Source: Chryseobacterium shigense (GTDB taxonomy: Bacteria > Bacteroidota > Bacteroidia > Flavobacteriales > Weeksellaceae). Taken from it: a stretch of 64,000 bases of DNA. Within the stretch, counting starts at the first letter, position 1. Every line of letters begins with the position of its first letter. The notes under the pieces are model-generated. The model was not told where the DNA came from and made no database searches. It was given only the letters and a program-made list of their open reading frames with translations. Location of the stretch: positions 186,001-250,000 of the forward strand of contig NZ_FTNY01000001.1 in assembly GCF_900156575.1 (NCBI RefSeq). Reading direction: 5' to 3'. The position numbers and the translations under genes were made by a program. This document shows positions 35,681 to 45,245 of the stretch, piece by piece.

Positions 35681-36826
35681 ATGGAACGTGCGATTGTACA
35701 TATGGACCTGGATACATTTTTTGTATCCTGTGAGCGTCTTGTCAATTCTAAATTTGACGGAATCCCTTTGATCATCGGAGGTGGGGACAGAGGTGTTGTG
35801 GCCTCATGTTCCTATGAAGCACGCCGTTTCGGGGTGCGTTCTGCCATGCCGATCAGAATGGCTCTCAGGCTTTGTCCGGATGCTAAAGTAGTTCGTGGTG
35901 ACTATGAAATGTACTCCAGACTGTCTCATACCGTAACCGATATTATCCAGGAAAAAGTACCCTTGATGGAAAAAGCAAGTATTGACGAATTCTACCTGGA
36001 TCTCTCAGGAATGGATAAATTTTTCGGATGCTACAAATGGACCGATGAAATCGCTTCTGCCGTCACCAAAGAAACCGGACTTCCCATAAGTTTTGCCTTA
36101 TCTTCCAATAAAACAGTTTCCAAGATAGGAACCGGAGAGGCCAAACCTGGAAAAATGGAGATCAAGCTACAGGAAGTCAAGCCTTTCCTGGATCCGCTCT
36201 CTATAAAAAAAATCCCGATGGTAGGGGATAAAACTTTTCAGATATTGTCTCGAGTTGGGATTCGTACTATCCAGACTTTATCCGAAATGCCGCTCCTGAT
36301 TCTTCAGCAAATGATCGGGCAGAACGGCAGTGAACTGTGGAAGAAAGCCAACGGAATCGATGAAAATCCTGTCATTCCTTATTCTGAAAGAAAGTCAATA
36401 TCAATGGAACGAACTTTTACTTCCGATACCATGGATATTCCGGAATTGAAAAGATTAATATCCGGGATGGCTGAACAACTGGCGTATCAGCTGAGAAAAG
36501 AAAAGTGGCTGACTTCCACTGTGGCTGTAAAGATCCGCTATGCCAATTTTGATACCGAAACCAAACAGTCCAGAGTTGCTTATACTTCCGCAGATCACAC
36601 GTTGTCGAGGGTTGCTTTGGATCTTTTTAATAAAGCATATACCCGGAGAATGAGGCTTCGCCTCGTTGGACTGCGTTTTACAGGATTGGTTCATGGCAGT
36701 CACCAGATGAATCTTTTTGAAGATACAGAAGAGCAAATGAGTCTTTATCAGGCTATGGATGATCTCAAAAACCGCTTTGGCTCTGATGCGGTAGGCAGGG
36801 CTTCCGGCTTTGACTTCGGAAAATAA
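35681..36826 (+). CDS. dinB: DNA polymerase IV (Y-family)
   Basis: Translesion polymerase of 381 residues. Active-site segments are HMDLDTFFVSCER (Asp and the aromatic steric gate), GVVASCSYEARRFGVRSAMP and KASIDEFYLDLSG (Asp-Glu pair). The little-finger domain follows after helix-hairpin-helix-like IPMVGDKTFQILSRVGIRT. It is true DinB rather than ImuB, because the catalytic acidic residues are kept. No clear beta-clamp motif of the QxxLF type was found at the C-terminus; QMNLFED near residue 346 is a candidate. It is the first gene of an operon with the DnaE polymerase 21 bp downstream. Confidence 0.94.
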   Translation: MERAIVHMDLDTFFVSCERLVNSKFDGIPLIIGGGDRGVVASCSYEARRFGVRSAMPIRMALRLCPDAKVVRGDYEMYSRLSHTVTDIIQEKVPLMEKASIDEFYLDLSGMDKFFGCYKWTDEIASAVTKETGLPISFALSSNKTVSKIGTGEAKPGKMEIKLQEVKPFLDPLSIKKIPMVGDKTFQILSRVGIRTIQTLSEMPLLILQQMIGQNGSELWKKANGIDENPVIPYSERKSISMERTFTSDTMDIPELKRLISGMAEQLAYQLRKEKWLTSTVAVKIRYANFDTETKQSRVAYTSADHTLSRVALDLFNKAYTRRMRLRLVGLRFTGLVHGSHQMNLFEDTEEQMSLYQAMDDLKNRFGSDAVGRASGFDFGK

Positions 36827-36847
36827 CCCTTAAAAAATCTTCAGATT

Positions 36848-39800
36848 ATGTTTCTCAACTGTCATTCCTATCACAGCCTCCGTTACGGAACTTTATCGGT
36901 GAAAGAACTGGTTGCCCAGGCAAAAACGCTTGGCATTAAAGAGTTGGTGCTTACGGATATCAATACGGTTACCGGGATTTATGAATTTAAAAAAGAATGC
37001 GAGAAGCATGGTATCAAACCTGTTCCCGGTGTGGAAATCAGAAAAGACGGCAGGCTTCTTTATATTACGGTGGCTAAAGAATTCAGTGGTATCGGAGAGG
37101 TAAACAGGATGATCACAGACTATCATTGCAATAGTAAAGACTTATCAGAGACGGCTCCTGACTTCGGGAATGTGCTGGTTATTTACCCAATCGGAAATAT
37201 CCCTGAAATCCTGAAAGACAATGAATTCATCGGGATCCGGGAAGAGGAGCTTACCCTCCTTATTCGCCCTGAATTTCAGAGGTTGATTTCAAAAATGGCC
37301 ATTCTCCAGCCGATCACCTTCAGGACTAAAGAAGAATATCATCTTCACCGCATCCTGAGAGCCATCGATCATAATACATTGCTTAGTAAGCTTGAAGAAA
37401 GCGATATATGCCGGAAATCTGAATACCTGAGGTCTGAAGAAGAGATTCAGAAAGCATTTCAGGGGTATCCGGAGATCATTGAAAATACAAAAAATATCTT
37501 CAGCAGCTGCCATTTTGAATTTGATTTTAAAAAGGTAAGAAATCAACTGAATTTTACAAAATCGAGGGAAAGTGATCTGAAATTTCTGACCAGACTTGCT
37601 TATTTGGGTTTGGAAAAGCGCTATGGTTTAGATCATAAAGAAGCCCGAGAAAGGATAGAAAAAGAACTGAAAGTGATCCATGAGCTTAAATTCTGTTCTT
37701 ACTTTCTGATTACCTGGGATATCATCCGTTACAGCAACAGGATGGGATTTATGCATGTGGGACGGGGGAGCGGAGCGAATTCAATAGTCAGTTACTGTTT
37801 GGGAATTACCGATATCTGTCCATTGGAACTGGATCTTTATTTTGAACGCTTTTTGAATCTTAACCGAAAAACGCCACCGGATTTTGATATCGACTGGAGC
37901 TGGCAGGAGAGAGACCCGATGTTGCAGTACATTTTTGATCGTTATGGAAAAGAGCATGTTGCGTTCTGCGGAACGAATGTAGAATTCAAATACAAATCGA
38001 TATTCCGGGAGGTGGGAAAAGCTTTTGGACTGCCTAAAGAAGAACTGGACAGCCTTACCACGCAATCTGTGGAAGCCCATGACCGGAATAAGGTAGTGGA
38101 TAAGGTGGCTAAATACGGCAAACTGCTGGAAAAATTTCCCAACCAAAGAAGCATGCATGCCTGCGGGATCCTGATCTCTGAGGAACCTATCACCAACTTT
38201 ACCGCACTGGAAATGCCGCCAAAAGGATTTCCTATTGTTCAGTTTGATATGTACACCGCAGAAGATATAGGTCTGGAAAAATTTGATATTCTTTCCCAGA
38301 GAGGCTTGGGAACGATCAATGATACCGTGAAATTAATTAAAGAAACCAGAGGCATTACCGTGGATATCCGGGATACCACCCTTTCTAAAAATGAAGCACT
38401 GGCCAATGAACATCTGGCTCAGGGAAAAACCATCGGATGCTTTTATATTGAATCACCTGCGATGCGGGGACTTTTAAGAAGATTAAAATGCGGAGATTAC
38501 AGAACACTCGTTGCGGCTTCCTCGATTATCAGACCGGGAGTTGCCCAAAGTGGGATGATGAGAGAATACATTTTCAGGCATAATCATCCCGATCAATTTG
38601 AATATTTTCATTCGGTGTTTGAACAGCATTTGAAGGAAACCTACGGCATCATGGTGTATCAGGAAGATGTGATTAAAATTGCCCAGTATTTTGGAGGATT
38701 GTCCTTAGCGGATGGAGATATTCTCCGCAGAGCCATGAGTGGGAAAGGCCGTTCGCTGGAAAAACTTCAGGAAGTAAAGGCTAATTTCTTTGCCTCCTGT
38801 AAAAGCAAGGGACATTCCGGGCAGCTGACTGCGGAAGCCTATCGTCAGATTGAATCATTTGCAGGCTATTCTTTTTGTAAGGCGCATTCGGCTTCGTATG
38901 CGGTAGAAAGCTATCAGAGTCTTTATCTGAAGGTATATTATCCGCTGGAATTTATGGTTTCTGTCATTAATAATCAAGGGGGATTTTACAGAACGGAAGT
39001 ATATATTCATGAGGCTAAAATGTCCGGAGCCTCTGTGCAGACTCCCTGTGTCAACACCAGTGAATATCAAACGGTATTGAAAGGAAAAGAGATCTATCTC
39101 GGATTTATGCTTCTTCAGGGACTTGAAAGCAGATTAGCCCATGGAATTGCCGAGGAACGGAATAAAAACGGAAATTTCCAGTCACTGGAAGATTTTATCC
39201 GCCGCATTCCCATCGGTATTGAAACGATTCAAACGCTTATTTTTATCGGAGCATTCCGTTTTACAGGACAGCCGAAGAATGAACTTCTGGTAGAAGCCCG
39301 GCTGCTTTTGATTAATTTTAAACCTGAAAACAGAGGCTTGTTGCTGATAGAGGAACCAGTTCAGGAATACAAACTACCTGAACTGAAGCGGGAAAATTTT
39401 GAAGATGCCTTTGATGAAATTGAGATCATCGGATTTCCGGTTTCCTGTATTCCGTTTGATCTGCTGAAGACTTCATACAGAGGCTCTGTATGGGTGAAAG
39501 ACTTGTTGCAGCATCATAAAAAGCAGGTAAAAATGATGGCCTATCTGATTTCCAGAAAACATGTCCCGACCAAAAAAGGAACGATGTATTTCGGAACCTG
39601 GATCGATGTGAATGGAGATTATTTTGATACGGCCCATTTTCCGGACAGCCTGAATGAGTATCCATTTCAGGGCGGAGGCTGCTATCTGCTGCTGGGAACT
39701 GTAGAAGTGGATTATCATTTTCCAACGATCACCATTCATAAAATGGCAAAGATGCCTATGATTCCGGATCCAAGATATGCTTATGACAAAGATAAGCAGT

Positions 39801-39901
39801 ATGATATTCACCGGCAGATCAAAGAAGATGTGAGCATGACCTCCAGAAAACCTTATCCGCAGGCGCATGAGATTGGATTGCCAAGGCAGAAATTCCAGTA
39901 A
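36848..39901 (+). CDS. dnaE: DnaE-type DNA polymerase III alpha subunit (error-prone DnaE2-like)
   Basis: A C-family polymerase of 1017 residues, shorter than replicative DnaE (about 1160-1450) and close to DnaE2/ImuC. The N-terminal PHP domain begins CHSYHSLRYGTLSVKELV with LVLTDINTVTG, where some metal ligands are missing as in E. coli. Polymerase motifs are HVGRGSGANSIVSYCLG, TPPDFDIDWSW with the two catalytic Asp, and LEKFDILSQRGLGT with the third. A helix-hairpin-helix and a C-terminal OB-like part follow. Its pairing with DinB under an S24 regulator suggests a mutagenic lesion-bypass role instead of bulk replication. No imuA-like gene is present. Confidence 0.92.
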   Translation: MFLNCHSYHSLRYGTLSVKELVAQAKTLGIKELVLTDINTVTGIYEFKKECEKHGIKPVPGVEIRKDGRLLYITVAKEFSGIGEVNRMITDYHCNSKDLSETAPDFGNVLVIYPIGNIPEILKDNEFIGIREEELTLLIRPEFQRLISKMAILQPITFRTKEEYHLHRILRAIDHNTLLSKLEESDICRKSEYLRSEEEIQKAFQGYPEIIENTKNIFSSCHFEFDFKKVRNQLNFTKSRESDLKFLTRLAYLGLEKRYGLDHKEARERIEKELKVIHELKFCSYFLITWDIIRYSNRMGFMHVGRGSGANSIVSYCLGITDICPLELDLYFERFLNLNRKTPPDFDIDWSWQERDPMLQYIFDRYGKEHVAFCGTNVEFKYKSIFREVGKAFGLPKEELDSLTTQSVEAHDRNKVVDKVAKYGKLLEKFPNQRSMHACGILISEEPITNFTALEMPPKGFPIVQFDMYTAEDIGLEKFDILSQRGLGTINDTVKLIKETRGITVDIRDTTLSKNEALANEHLAQGKTIGCFYIESPAMRGLLRRLKCGDYRTLVAASSIIRPGVAQSGMMREYIFRHNHPDQFEYFHSVFEQHLKETYGIMVYQEDVIKIAQYFGGLSLADGDILRRAMSGKGRSLEKLQEVKANFFASCKSKGHSGQLTAEAYRQIESFAGYSFCKAHSASYAVESYQSLYLKVYYPLEFMVSVINNQGGFYRTEVYIHEAKMSGASVQTPCVNTSEYQTVLKGKEIYLGFMLLQGLESRLAHGIAEERNKNGNFQSLEDFIRRIPIGIETIQTLIFIGAFRFTGQPKNELLVEARLLLINFKPENRGLLLIEEPVQEYKLPELKRENFEDAFDEIEIIGFPVSCIPFDLLKTSYRGSVWVKDLLQHHKKQVKMMAYLISRKHVPTKKGTMYFGTWIDVNGDYFDTAHFPDSLNEYPFQGGGCYLLLGTVEVDYHFPTITIHKMAKMPMIPDPRYAYDKDKQYDIHRQIKEDVSMTSRKPYPQAHEIGLPRQKFQ

Positions 39902-39936
39902 AAAAGACTGCCCCTATCAGACAGTCTTTCTTTTTA
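39901..39936. terminator. Bidirectional terminator
   Basis: AAAGACTG (39903-39910) pairs with CAGTCTTT (39922-39929), loop of eleven bases, T-rich on the plus side and A-rich before the left arm. It separates the convergent DnaE and AsmA-like genes. Confidence 0.82.
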
Positions 39937-42825
39937 TTTTTCCTTGAGATCTTTGCTCACCTGCTTTTCTGCATTTTTAGCTTTGTTTTCCTGAGCTTCT
40001 TTTTCTTTTCGCTGTTGCCTTCTTGATTTTTTTTCGGCCCGTCTTTCTTCGCGGATCACTTTATTTGATTTTTGATTGTATAAAGCATCTAGAATTCCCT
40101 GTCCTGTTTTGCTGAAAATTTTGATTTTAGGTTGGCTGTGGGTTCCTGTTACCACTACCGGAAAACCAATCCATCCTCCCGGAGGCAGACCCACCCTTAC
40201 TCTTAAGTCCAGTAATCCGTTGAAACTGGTCGTTCCGCTGATAGAGGGTCTGAGAACCGATACTTTAAAGGTGAACTTGTCTACATGAATCAAGTTATTT
40301 TTAATATTGGTTTCTATATTTACGCCTTTCATATCGGGATTATCAAAAGCCCTGGCTCCGATATTATCACCGACCGCAGAAAGCATTTTCAGGTTTTTCA
40401 CCTCCACATCACGGAGATTGACCGTTCCACCGCCTTCCAGTGAAGGATAGATCGGGCTCATATTTTTATCAAAATCACCTTTCAGTTTATAGTCCAGGGA
40501 TACGATTCCTTTGACATCTTTGGCTGCCGTTGCCATTTCACGAACCATATCAATTTCTTTATACGCTCTCTGAACATCAAAATCCTGAACTTTAAGAGCC
40601 ACATCATAATTAGCTGTCAGTGGAGATTCATCCTGATAACGGGCATCTATATTCATGCGGCTTCCGATAATATCAAATGAGGTGTTTTTAAGATAAACTT
40701 CTCCTTTGTTTACAGAAGCATTTCCTTTCAGATGATTAAGTGTTAAACCTTTAAATTCAACTTTTTTAGCATTCGCTTCAAGGGAAACATCCAGATTTTT
40801 CGGGATAATGACTACGCCGCTGCTTTTAGGGTTTTCTACTTTTGCATATTCCACTTCGATGGATTTATCAGTATTGTCGCCATTTTTAAGAGCCATAAAT
40901 TCATCAATCAGAATATAATTGGAATTTAAATTGAATTTTCCGTGGAGTGTTCCTTTTCTTTCAATAAAATAATTGATGGTATTTAAAAGATAACCATTCA
41001 GAGCAAAATCAGATTTCCCATAGGTAGCCAGAAACTTTCTGAACCACATTTTCTCATTCTCAAACTGGAAATTTCCTTCTTTGATAAAAAATGACTGAGG
41101 AAGGTATTCTGTGGTCGCTTTAATGTTTTTTAAAATTAATGTCCCTTTGTTGTCAAGTTTGCTGTACTGGCCTTTTGTAGCATAGCTTTGCTTTCCATTA
41201 AGGGAAAGATCGGCCATAATTAATCCACTGACATCAAATCCTTTTTTCGCAAAAACTTTATAAATTCTTCCGACATTCAGTACCCCTTTTGCCCTCACTT
41301 TATACAACAGATCTTCAAAATTCTGAAGGTCAGCATTCACAAAAACAGGATTTCCTTCAAAATCAAAACTAAAAGGATCCAGTTTCACGCCAAGACTGCC
41401 GAAAGTACCGTCAGTATTGATAATGTTGGCTATTAAATTGATGTTTTGAATAGGGTTGGGGTAATATTTTGTTTTGACCAGCCCATTTTTAAGGTTCAGA
41501 TATCCATTGGTTTTGGGAAATAATTTTTTATCCAGACTGAAAATTCCATTGGCTTTAATATCAGTATCCATTAAACCTCTGATGTCAATATCTTTCAGTC
41601 CCAAAGCATGATCCAGAGTCTGAAGATCTACAGTTCCTTTGATGTTGGCATCCATCTGCATTTCGTTCAAACCTTTGGTTTTTACAGAAGCACGGAACTT
41701 ATTATTCGGGCCGAGATCAAAACTCAGTTGTTTCAAATTTACAGCAAGCTGATCGGTATCTAATGATGGTAAATCTATATTAAGATCCATATTGAGATGG
41801 TTCATCGGAACAGGCGCTTTTCCATTAGAAACAGAGCCGTTTTTAACCAAAAGGCGTACTTTAACCTCCGGTTTACTGCTTTTGAGTTCACTGAATCTGC
41901 CTTTGATATGAAAATACAGATCGCTGTTGCCTTCTATTTTAGTGTCTTTAGCCCAGTCGAGATACTGTGGCGGCAGGACGGAAATCATTTCACGGATGGT
42001 GGTTTTCTCCGAAGCAGCTTTGATGTCCATATTGTATCCATCTTTAAGAATACTGATGAATCCGATGAATTTTAAAGGCAAATCATTGATCCTCAACTCA
42101 TTTTTCTGCAATACAAATGTCAGAGCATTGGTATTGATTCGGGTGATCAGGTCGGCGTGTAAGGTTTTTTGTTTGGCATAATAGATTCTGTTCAGGCTGA
42201 AATCTACTGTATTGATGTCAAGATTGGTCTGAAGATCAAAAATATCTTCGCTTAAACCTCCTTTTCCAGTATAATTGAGTCCTTTGGCATCGACTAAAAC
42301 TCTTGCGGAATGATCATTATATTTGATGTTCCAGTTTTTGAATTTGATCAGGTCCAATTGTATAGAAGCGCCCGTTTCTGTAGTGTCTTTTGTCTTTCCC
42401 GAAGGCTTGGACACATACACATTGTAATTGGCTTCCCCTTTACTGTTGACAAAGACATTGGCATTGGCATCGGTAACGTAGATTTCATCGATCTTTACTT
42501 CGCGATTGAAAATCAGGTTCTTGAGATTAATCCCTACGGATACTTCTTTGGCTGTGAGCAAGGTATCATTCTGAAAAGGCCTGGAACCCTGCAAGACAAG
42601 ATCATCTACAGAGACGGTGAGGGAAGGGAAGTGCCGGAAAAAAGTAAGATGCGTCTTTTTATAATCTAGCTTTCCGGCAAGATGTTTATTGGCGAACAGT
42701 TTTACCTGCTGAGAAATGGTTCCCGGAAAAAGCAGGGGAATGATGAACATTAAAAATAAGATAGCTGCTATTGAAATTCCGGTCCATTTTAGAATTTTCA
42801 AAATTATTTTTTTAACCTTTTCCAT
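39934..42825 (-). CDS. AsmA-like envelope protein
   Basis: A 963-residue protein with one N-terminal membrane anchor (residues about 10-32, then FPGTISQQVKLFANKHL) and a very long periplasmic region of beta repeats. SLTVSVDDLVLQGSRPF, MDANIKGTVDLQTLD and the C-terminal GLPPGGWIGFPVVVTGTHSQ are typical of the AsmA/AsmA-like C-terminal family, now seen as bridge-like lipid-transfer proteins that carry phospholipid between the membranes. The last 35 residues are highly charged (RRAEKKSRRQQRKEKEAQEN). It is monocistronic. The role in outer-membrane lipid supply is inferred from the family. Confidence 0.9.
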   Translation of the reverse strand: MEKVKKIILKILKWTGISIAAILFLMFIIPLLFPGTISQQVKLFANKHLAGKLDYKKTHLTFFRHFPSLTVSVDDLVLQGSRPFQNDTLLTAKEVSVGINLKNLIFNREVKIDEIYVTDANANVFVNSKGEANYNVYVSKPSGKTKDTTETGASIQLDLIKFKNWNIKYNDHSARVLVDAKGLNYTGKGGLSEDIFDLQTNLDINTVDFSLNRIYYAKQKTLHADLITRINTNALTFVLQKNELRINDLPLKFIGFISILKDGYNMDIKAASEKTTIREMISVLPPQYLDWAKDTKIEGNSDLYFHIKGRFSELKSSKPEVKVRLLVKNGSVSNGKAPVPMNHLNMDLNIDLPSLDTDQLAVNLKQLSFDLGPNNKFRASVKTKGLNEMQMDANIKGTVDLQTLDHALGLKDIDIRGLMDTDIKANGIFSLDKKLFPKTNGYLNLKNGLVKTKYYPNPIQNINLIANIINTDGTFGSLGVKLDPFSFDFEGNPVFVNADLQNFEDLLYKVRAKGVLNVGRIYKVFAKKGFDVSGLIMADLSLNGKQSYATKGQYSKLDNKGTLILKNIKATTEYLPQSFFIKEGNFQFENEKMWFRKFLATYGKSDFALNGYLLNTINYFIERKGTLHGKFNLNSNYILIDEFMALKNGDNTDKSIEVEYAKVENPKSSGVVIIPKNLDVSLEANAKKVEFKGLTLNHLKGNASVNKGEVYLKNTSFDIIGSRMNIDARYQDESPLTANYDVALKVQDFDVQRAYKEIDMVREMATAAKDVKGIVSLDYKLKGDFDKNMSPIYPSLEGGGTVNLRDVEVKNLKMLSAVGDNIGARAFDNPDMKGVNIETNIKNNLIHVDKFTFKVSVLRPSISGTTSFNGLLDLRVRVGLPPGGWIGFPVVVTGTHSQPKIKIFSKTGQGILDALYNQKSNKVIREERRAEKKSRRQQRKEKEAQENKAKNAEKQVSKDLKEK

Positions 42826-43021
42826 ACATCCATAATTTTGATTACTTATTTTGGCAATAATAATTAGTTATTCGTAATCTAAAATTAAGCCATTTGTTAA
42901 AATTATGATCCTTAAGCACGTTAAACAGATGTATTAAAGACAGATACTATATTAGAAAAAAGTTGTACAGGTTCATATAAAATACTCCTTTTGTGTAATT
43001 TCGCAGACTTATAATTGTTTA

Positions 43022-43029
43022 TAACTTTG
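43022..43029 (+). promoter_or_regulatory. -7 promoter element (TAACTTTG)
   Basis: Exact TAnnTTTG match. Transcription would begin near 43035, after the upstream in-frame ATG at 43032, which supports the start at 43053 for the next gene. Confidence 0.5.
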
Positions 43030-43052
43030 GTATGAACAAAAAAATTAATACC

Positions 43053-43352
43053 ATGAAAAAATTAACTTTAGTAGCAGCTCTTTTATTAGGAGCAATCTGC
43101 ATCAATGCACAAGAATCTAAAACAGGACAGCAAAAAGAAACAACCGTAAATAATGGTTCTGTTTATGATAGTAATCGGAACGCTTCATCAGAGAAGGTAA
43201 CTACACAAAGAACGAGTAACCCGGCACCACAACAACAGTCACAACCAAGTACCAATCAACCCAATTCAACCCGTTATGGTGAGCGGAAAACAACACCTGA
43301 GGCAGCTCAAAACAACAGCAACAGAAGTTCAGGAAAGGCATCGCCACAATAG
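43053..43352 (+). CDS. Small secreted low-complexity protein
   Basis: A 99-residue protein with a clear signal peptide (MKKLTLVAALLLGAICINAQ) and a mature part made almost only of Ser, Thr, Asn, Gln and Pro (NPAPQQQSQPSTNQPNSTRY), with no Cys and few hydrophobic residues. It is presumably disordered and periplasmic or secreted. I do not recognise a family. Similar short secreted proteins are frequent in Chryseobacterium and have no known role. It has its own promoter element and terminator. Confidence 0.7.
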   Translation: MKKLTLVAALLLGAICINAQESKTGQQKETTVNNGSVYDSNRNASSEKVTTQRTSNPAPQQQSQPSTNQPNSTRYGERKTTPEAAQNNSNRSSGKASPQ

Positions 43353-43372
43353 TTATATTTGATTAAAACACA

Positions 43373-43404
43373 GAATCCCGAACCTTTCAGTTCGGGATTC
43401 GTTT
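43373..43404. terminator. Terminator
   Basis: GAATCCCGAAC (43373-43383) pairs with GTTCGGGATTC (43390-43400), eleven pairs, loop CTTTCA, between convergent genes. The T-run is short. Confidence 0.8.
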
Positions 43405-43443
43405 ATGTAAATGTAATTCTTATTTTGGAAGTAAAAATAATAT

Positions 43444-44208
43444 TTAGTTCAATATCTCATTCATTTCAGTTAAAATAATGGGTTTTCCATCGGTAACCAC
43501 AATGGTATGTTCGTGTTGTGCCATATATCCGCCTTTATTGCCTACCATGGTCCATCCATCGTTAAGCTCTACGGCAATGCTGGAAGTTGTAGAGATAAAT
43601 GTTTCAATTGCGATGACAGAGTTTTTCCTGAATCTTCTTGAATCGTACCGGTTTCTGTAATTCATCAGTTCATCGGGTTGTTCATGCAGGCTTCTTCCGA
43701 TGCCATGTCCGGCAAGGTTTCTAATGACTTTAAACCCTCTTTTTTTCGCCTCGGATTCCATTAGAAATCCAATATCTGCTATTTTTACGCCTCCTTTTAT
43801 ATGGTGGATTGCTTTTTGCAAAATGTCTTTGGAAGCATCTACCAAGGTCTGGTGCTGATGAATATCTTTTCCAATCACAAAAGAACCTCCGTTGTCTGAC
43901 CAGTATCCGTTCAGTTCCGCGGAAACATCAATGTTGATGAGATCTCCTTCTTTCAATATTCTTTTATCGGTAGGAATGCCATGGCAAAATTCATGATCTA
44001 CACTGATGCAGGTCCATCCCGGAAATCCATAGGTAAGATGCGGCGCTGATTTTGCACCGAAGCCGGAGAGGATCTTCGCTCCATACTCATCAAGATCTTT
44101 AGTAGTCATACCAGGCTGAGCATACTGAATCATTTCTTTTAAAGTATAGGCGACAGCTTCGCTTGCTTTTTGCATTCCTGCTAATTCCTGTTCATTGGTT
44201 ATAGACAT
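43444..44208 (-). CDS. map: Methionine aminopeptidase, type I
   Basis: Removes the initiator methionine from new proteins. It has 254 residues with the pita-bread fold ligands: His in HEFCHGIPTDKR, Asp in LINIDVSAELNGYWSDNGG, His in NLAGHGIGRSLHEQP, Glu in VIAIETFIS and Glu in MAQHEHTIVV. The length is normal for type I without a zinc finger. It lies alone, outside the ribosomal-protein operon where map is often found, so it may be a second copy. Confidence 0.93.
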   Translation of the reverse strand: MSITNEQELAGMQKASEAVAYTLKEMIQYAQPGMTTKDLDEYGAKILSGFGAKSAPHLTYGFPGWTCISVDHEFCHGIPTDKRILKEGDLINIDVSAELNGYWSDNGGSFVIGKDIHQHQTLVDASKDILQKAIHHIKGGVKIADIGFLMESEAKKRGFKVIRNLAGHGIGRSLHEQPDELMNYRNRYDSRRFRKNSVIAIETFISTTSSIAVELNDGWTMVGNKGGYMAQHEHTIVVTDGKPIILTEMNEILN

Positions 44209-44345
44209 ACTTCTGTTATTTCCGGTTAATAATTGTTGGGAAATGCAAAGTTAACAAAATCTGCAGGATCTCTGATCGCTTCTAACCGTAAGATGTTAGT
44301 CTAAATCAATAAAAAGCACAAGATAATTTTGTATTCCAAAATTTA

Positions 44346-44361
44346 ATCGTAATATTGCGAT
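44346..44361 (+). promoter_or_regulatory. ArsR-box-like palindrome upstream of arsR
   Basis: ATCGTAATATTGCGAT is a near-perfect palindrome 13 bp before the arsR start. Almost the same sequence recurs at 44723-44738, which supports autoregulation by ArsR. Confidence 0.7.
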
Positions 44362-44374
44362 ATAATAATATATC

Positions 44375-44701
44375 ATGGGAGCCACTAAAACGGACCACTT
44401 TACCGATCATCAAAACAAGATTGCCGTTATATGCAAAGCGCTTGGCCATCCTGCAAGAGTGGCTATTATTGAGTATTTGCTTAAAGTGGATACCTGTATC
44501 TGCGGGGATATTGTGAATGAACTTCCTCTGGCCCAGGCTACTGTATCTCAGCATTTGAAAGAACTGAAAAATGCAGGCCTGATCAAAGGGAATATTGAAG
44601 GGACCGCTATTTGCTATTGTATTGATAAAGATACATTTGGAATTTTGAAAGAATATTTCTCAAACATTGTACTCTCCGTTAAAGAACAAAAATGCTGTTA
44701 A
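44375..44701 (+). CDS. arsR: ArsR-family metal-responsive repressor
   Basis: A 108-residue winged-helix repressor. The DNA-recognition helix is in LPLAQATVSQHLKELKNAGL, and the preceding DTCICGDIV matches the Cys-based metal-binding box (ELCVCDL-type) of As(III) sensors. The protein ends in EQKCC, giving further possible thiol ligands. It heads a four-gene arsenic operon. Inducer release by arsenite or antimonite is inferred from the family and the neighbours. Confidence 0.92.
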   Translation: MGATKTDHFTDHQNKIAVICKALGHPARVAIIEYLLKVDTCICGDIVNELPLAQATVSQHLKELKNAGLIKGNIEGTAICYCIDKDTFGILKEYFSNIVLSVKEQKCC

Positions 44702-44722
44702 GGCATTTTTTTAACCCAATAT

Positions 44723-44738
44723 ATCGTAATATTGCAAT
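44723..44738 (+). promoter_or_regulatory. Second ArsR-box-like repeat
   Basis: ATCGTAATATTGCAAT, 14 of 16 bases as in the copy before arsR, in the 58-bp gap between arsR and the next gene. A second operator here would allow separate control of the resistance genes. Confidence 0.65.
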
Positions 44739-44759
44739 TAACCAATATAATCAATAAAA

Positions 44760-45221
44760 ATGAAACTGTCTGAAATCAAAGAAATTTTACCAACGTTAGA
44801 GACTATTGAATTCCAATTGGAAAACGGAACTTTTGTACCGGAGCACTTCCACGTTACAGAAGTAGGAACGGTAACAAAGCATTTTATCGACTGCGGAGGC
44901 GTTATCCGGAATGAAAAAGCAGTGAATTTTCAGCTATGGAACGCAGATGATTTTGAGCATCAGCTAAAACCCGCAAAGCTTCTCAGCATTATCAAGCTGT
45001 CGGAAGAGAAATTGGGGATTGAAGATAACGAAATTGAAGTGGAATATCAAAATACAACCATCGGAAAATACAATCTGGAATTTAACGGAAAAAATTTCAT
45101 CCTTAAAAACAAAACAACAGCTTGTCTGGCTCAGGAAGCTTGTGGAATTCCTGCAGAAAAAGGGTCAGAACTTTCCTCTGATACGGTTTCCTGTTGTACT
45201 CCAAACTCAGGATGCTGTTAA
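44760..45221 (+). CDS. DUF6428-like protein of the arsenic operon
   Basis: A 153-residue soluble protein. MKLSEIKEILPTLETIEFQL and VPEHFHVTEVGTVTKHFIDC match a small family that sits in Bacteroidetes arsenic operons (I believe DUF6428). The HFHVTEVG and HFIDCGG segments, plus a Cys-rich tail (VSCCTPNSGCC), offer thiol and His ligands for arsenic. A chaperone or sequestering role is inference; no catalytic function is known to me. Confidence 0.85.
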   Translation: MKLSEIKEILPTLETIEFQLENGTFVPEHFHVTEVGTVTKHFIDCGGVIRNEKAVNFQLWNADDFEHQLKPAKLLSIIKLSEEKLGIEDNEIEVEYQNTTIGKYNLEFNGKNFILKNKTTACLAQEACGIPAEKGSELSSDTVSCCTPNSGCC

Positions 45222-45245
45222 AATTCACTTCAAATTAAATCAGAA

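Noticed and set aside
35681..39901. Canonical imuA-imuB-dnaE2 mutasome
   Set aside because: There is no ImuA, and the Y-family protein keeps its catalytic acidic residues, so it is DinB rather than ImuB.
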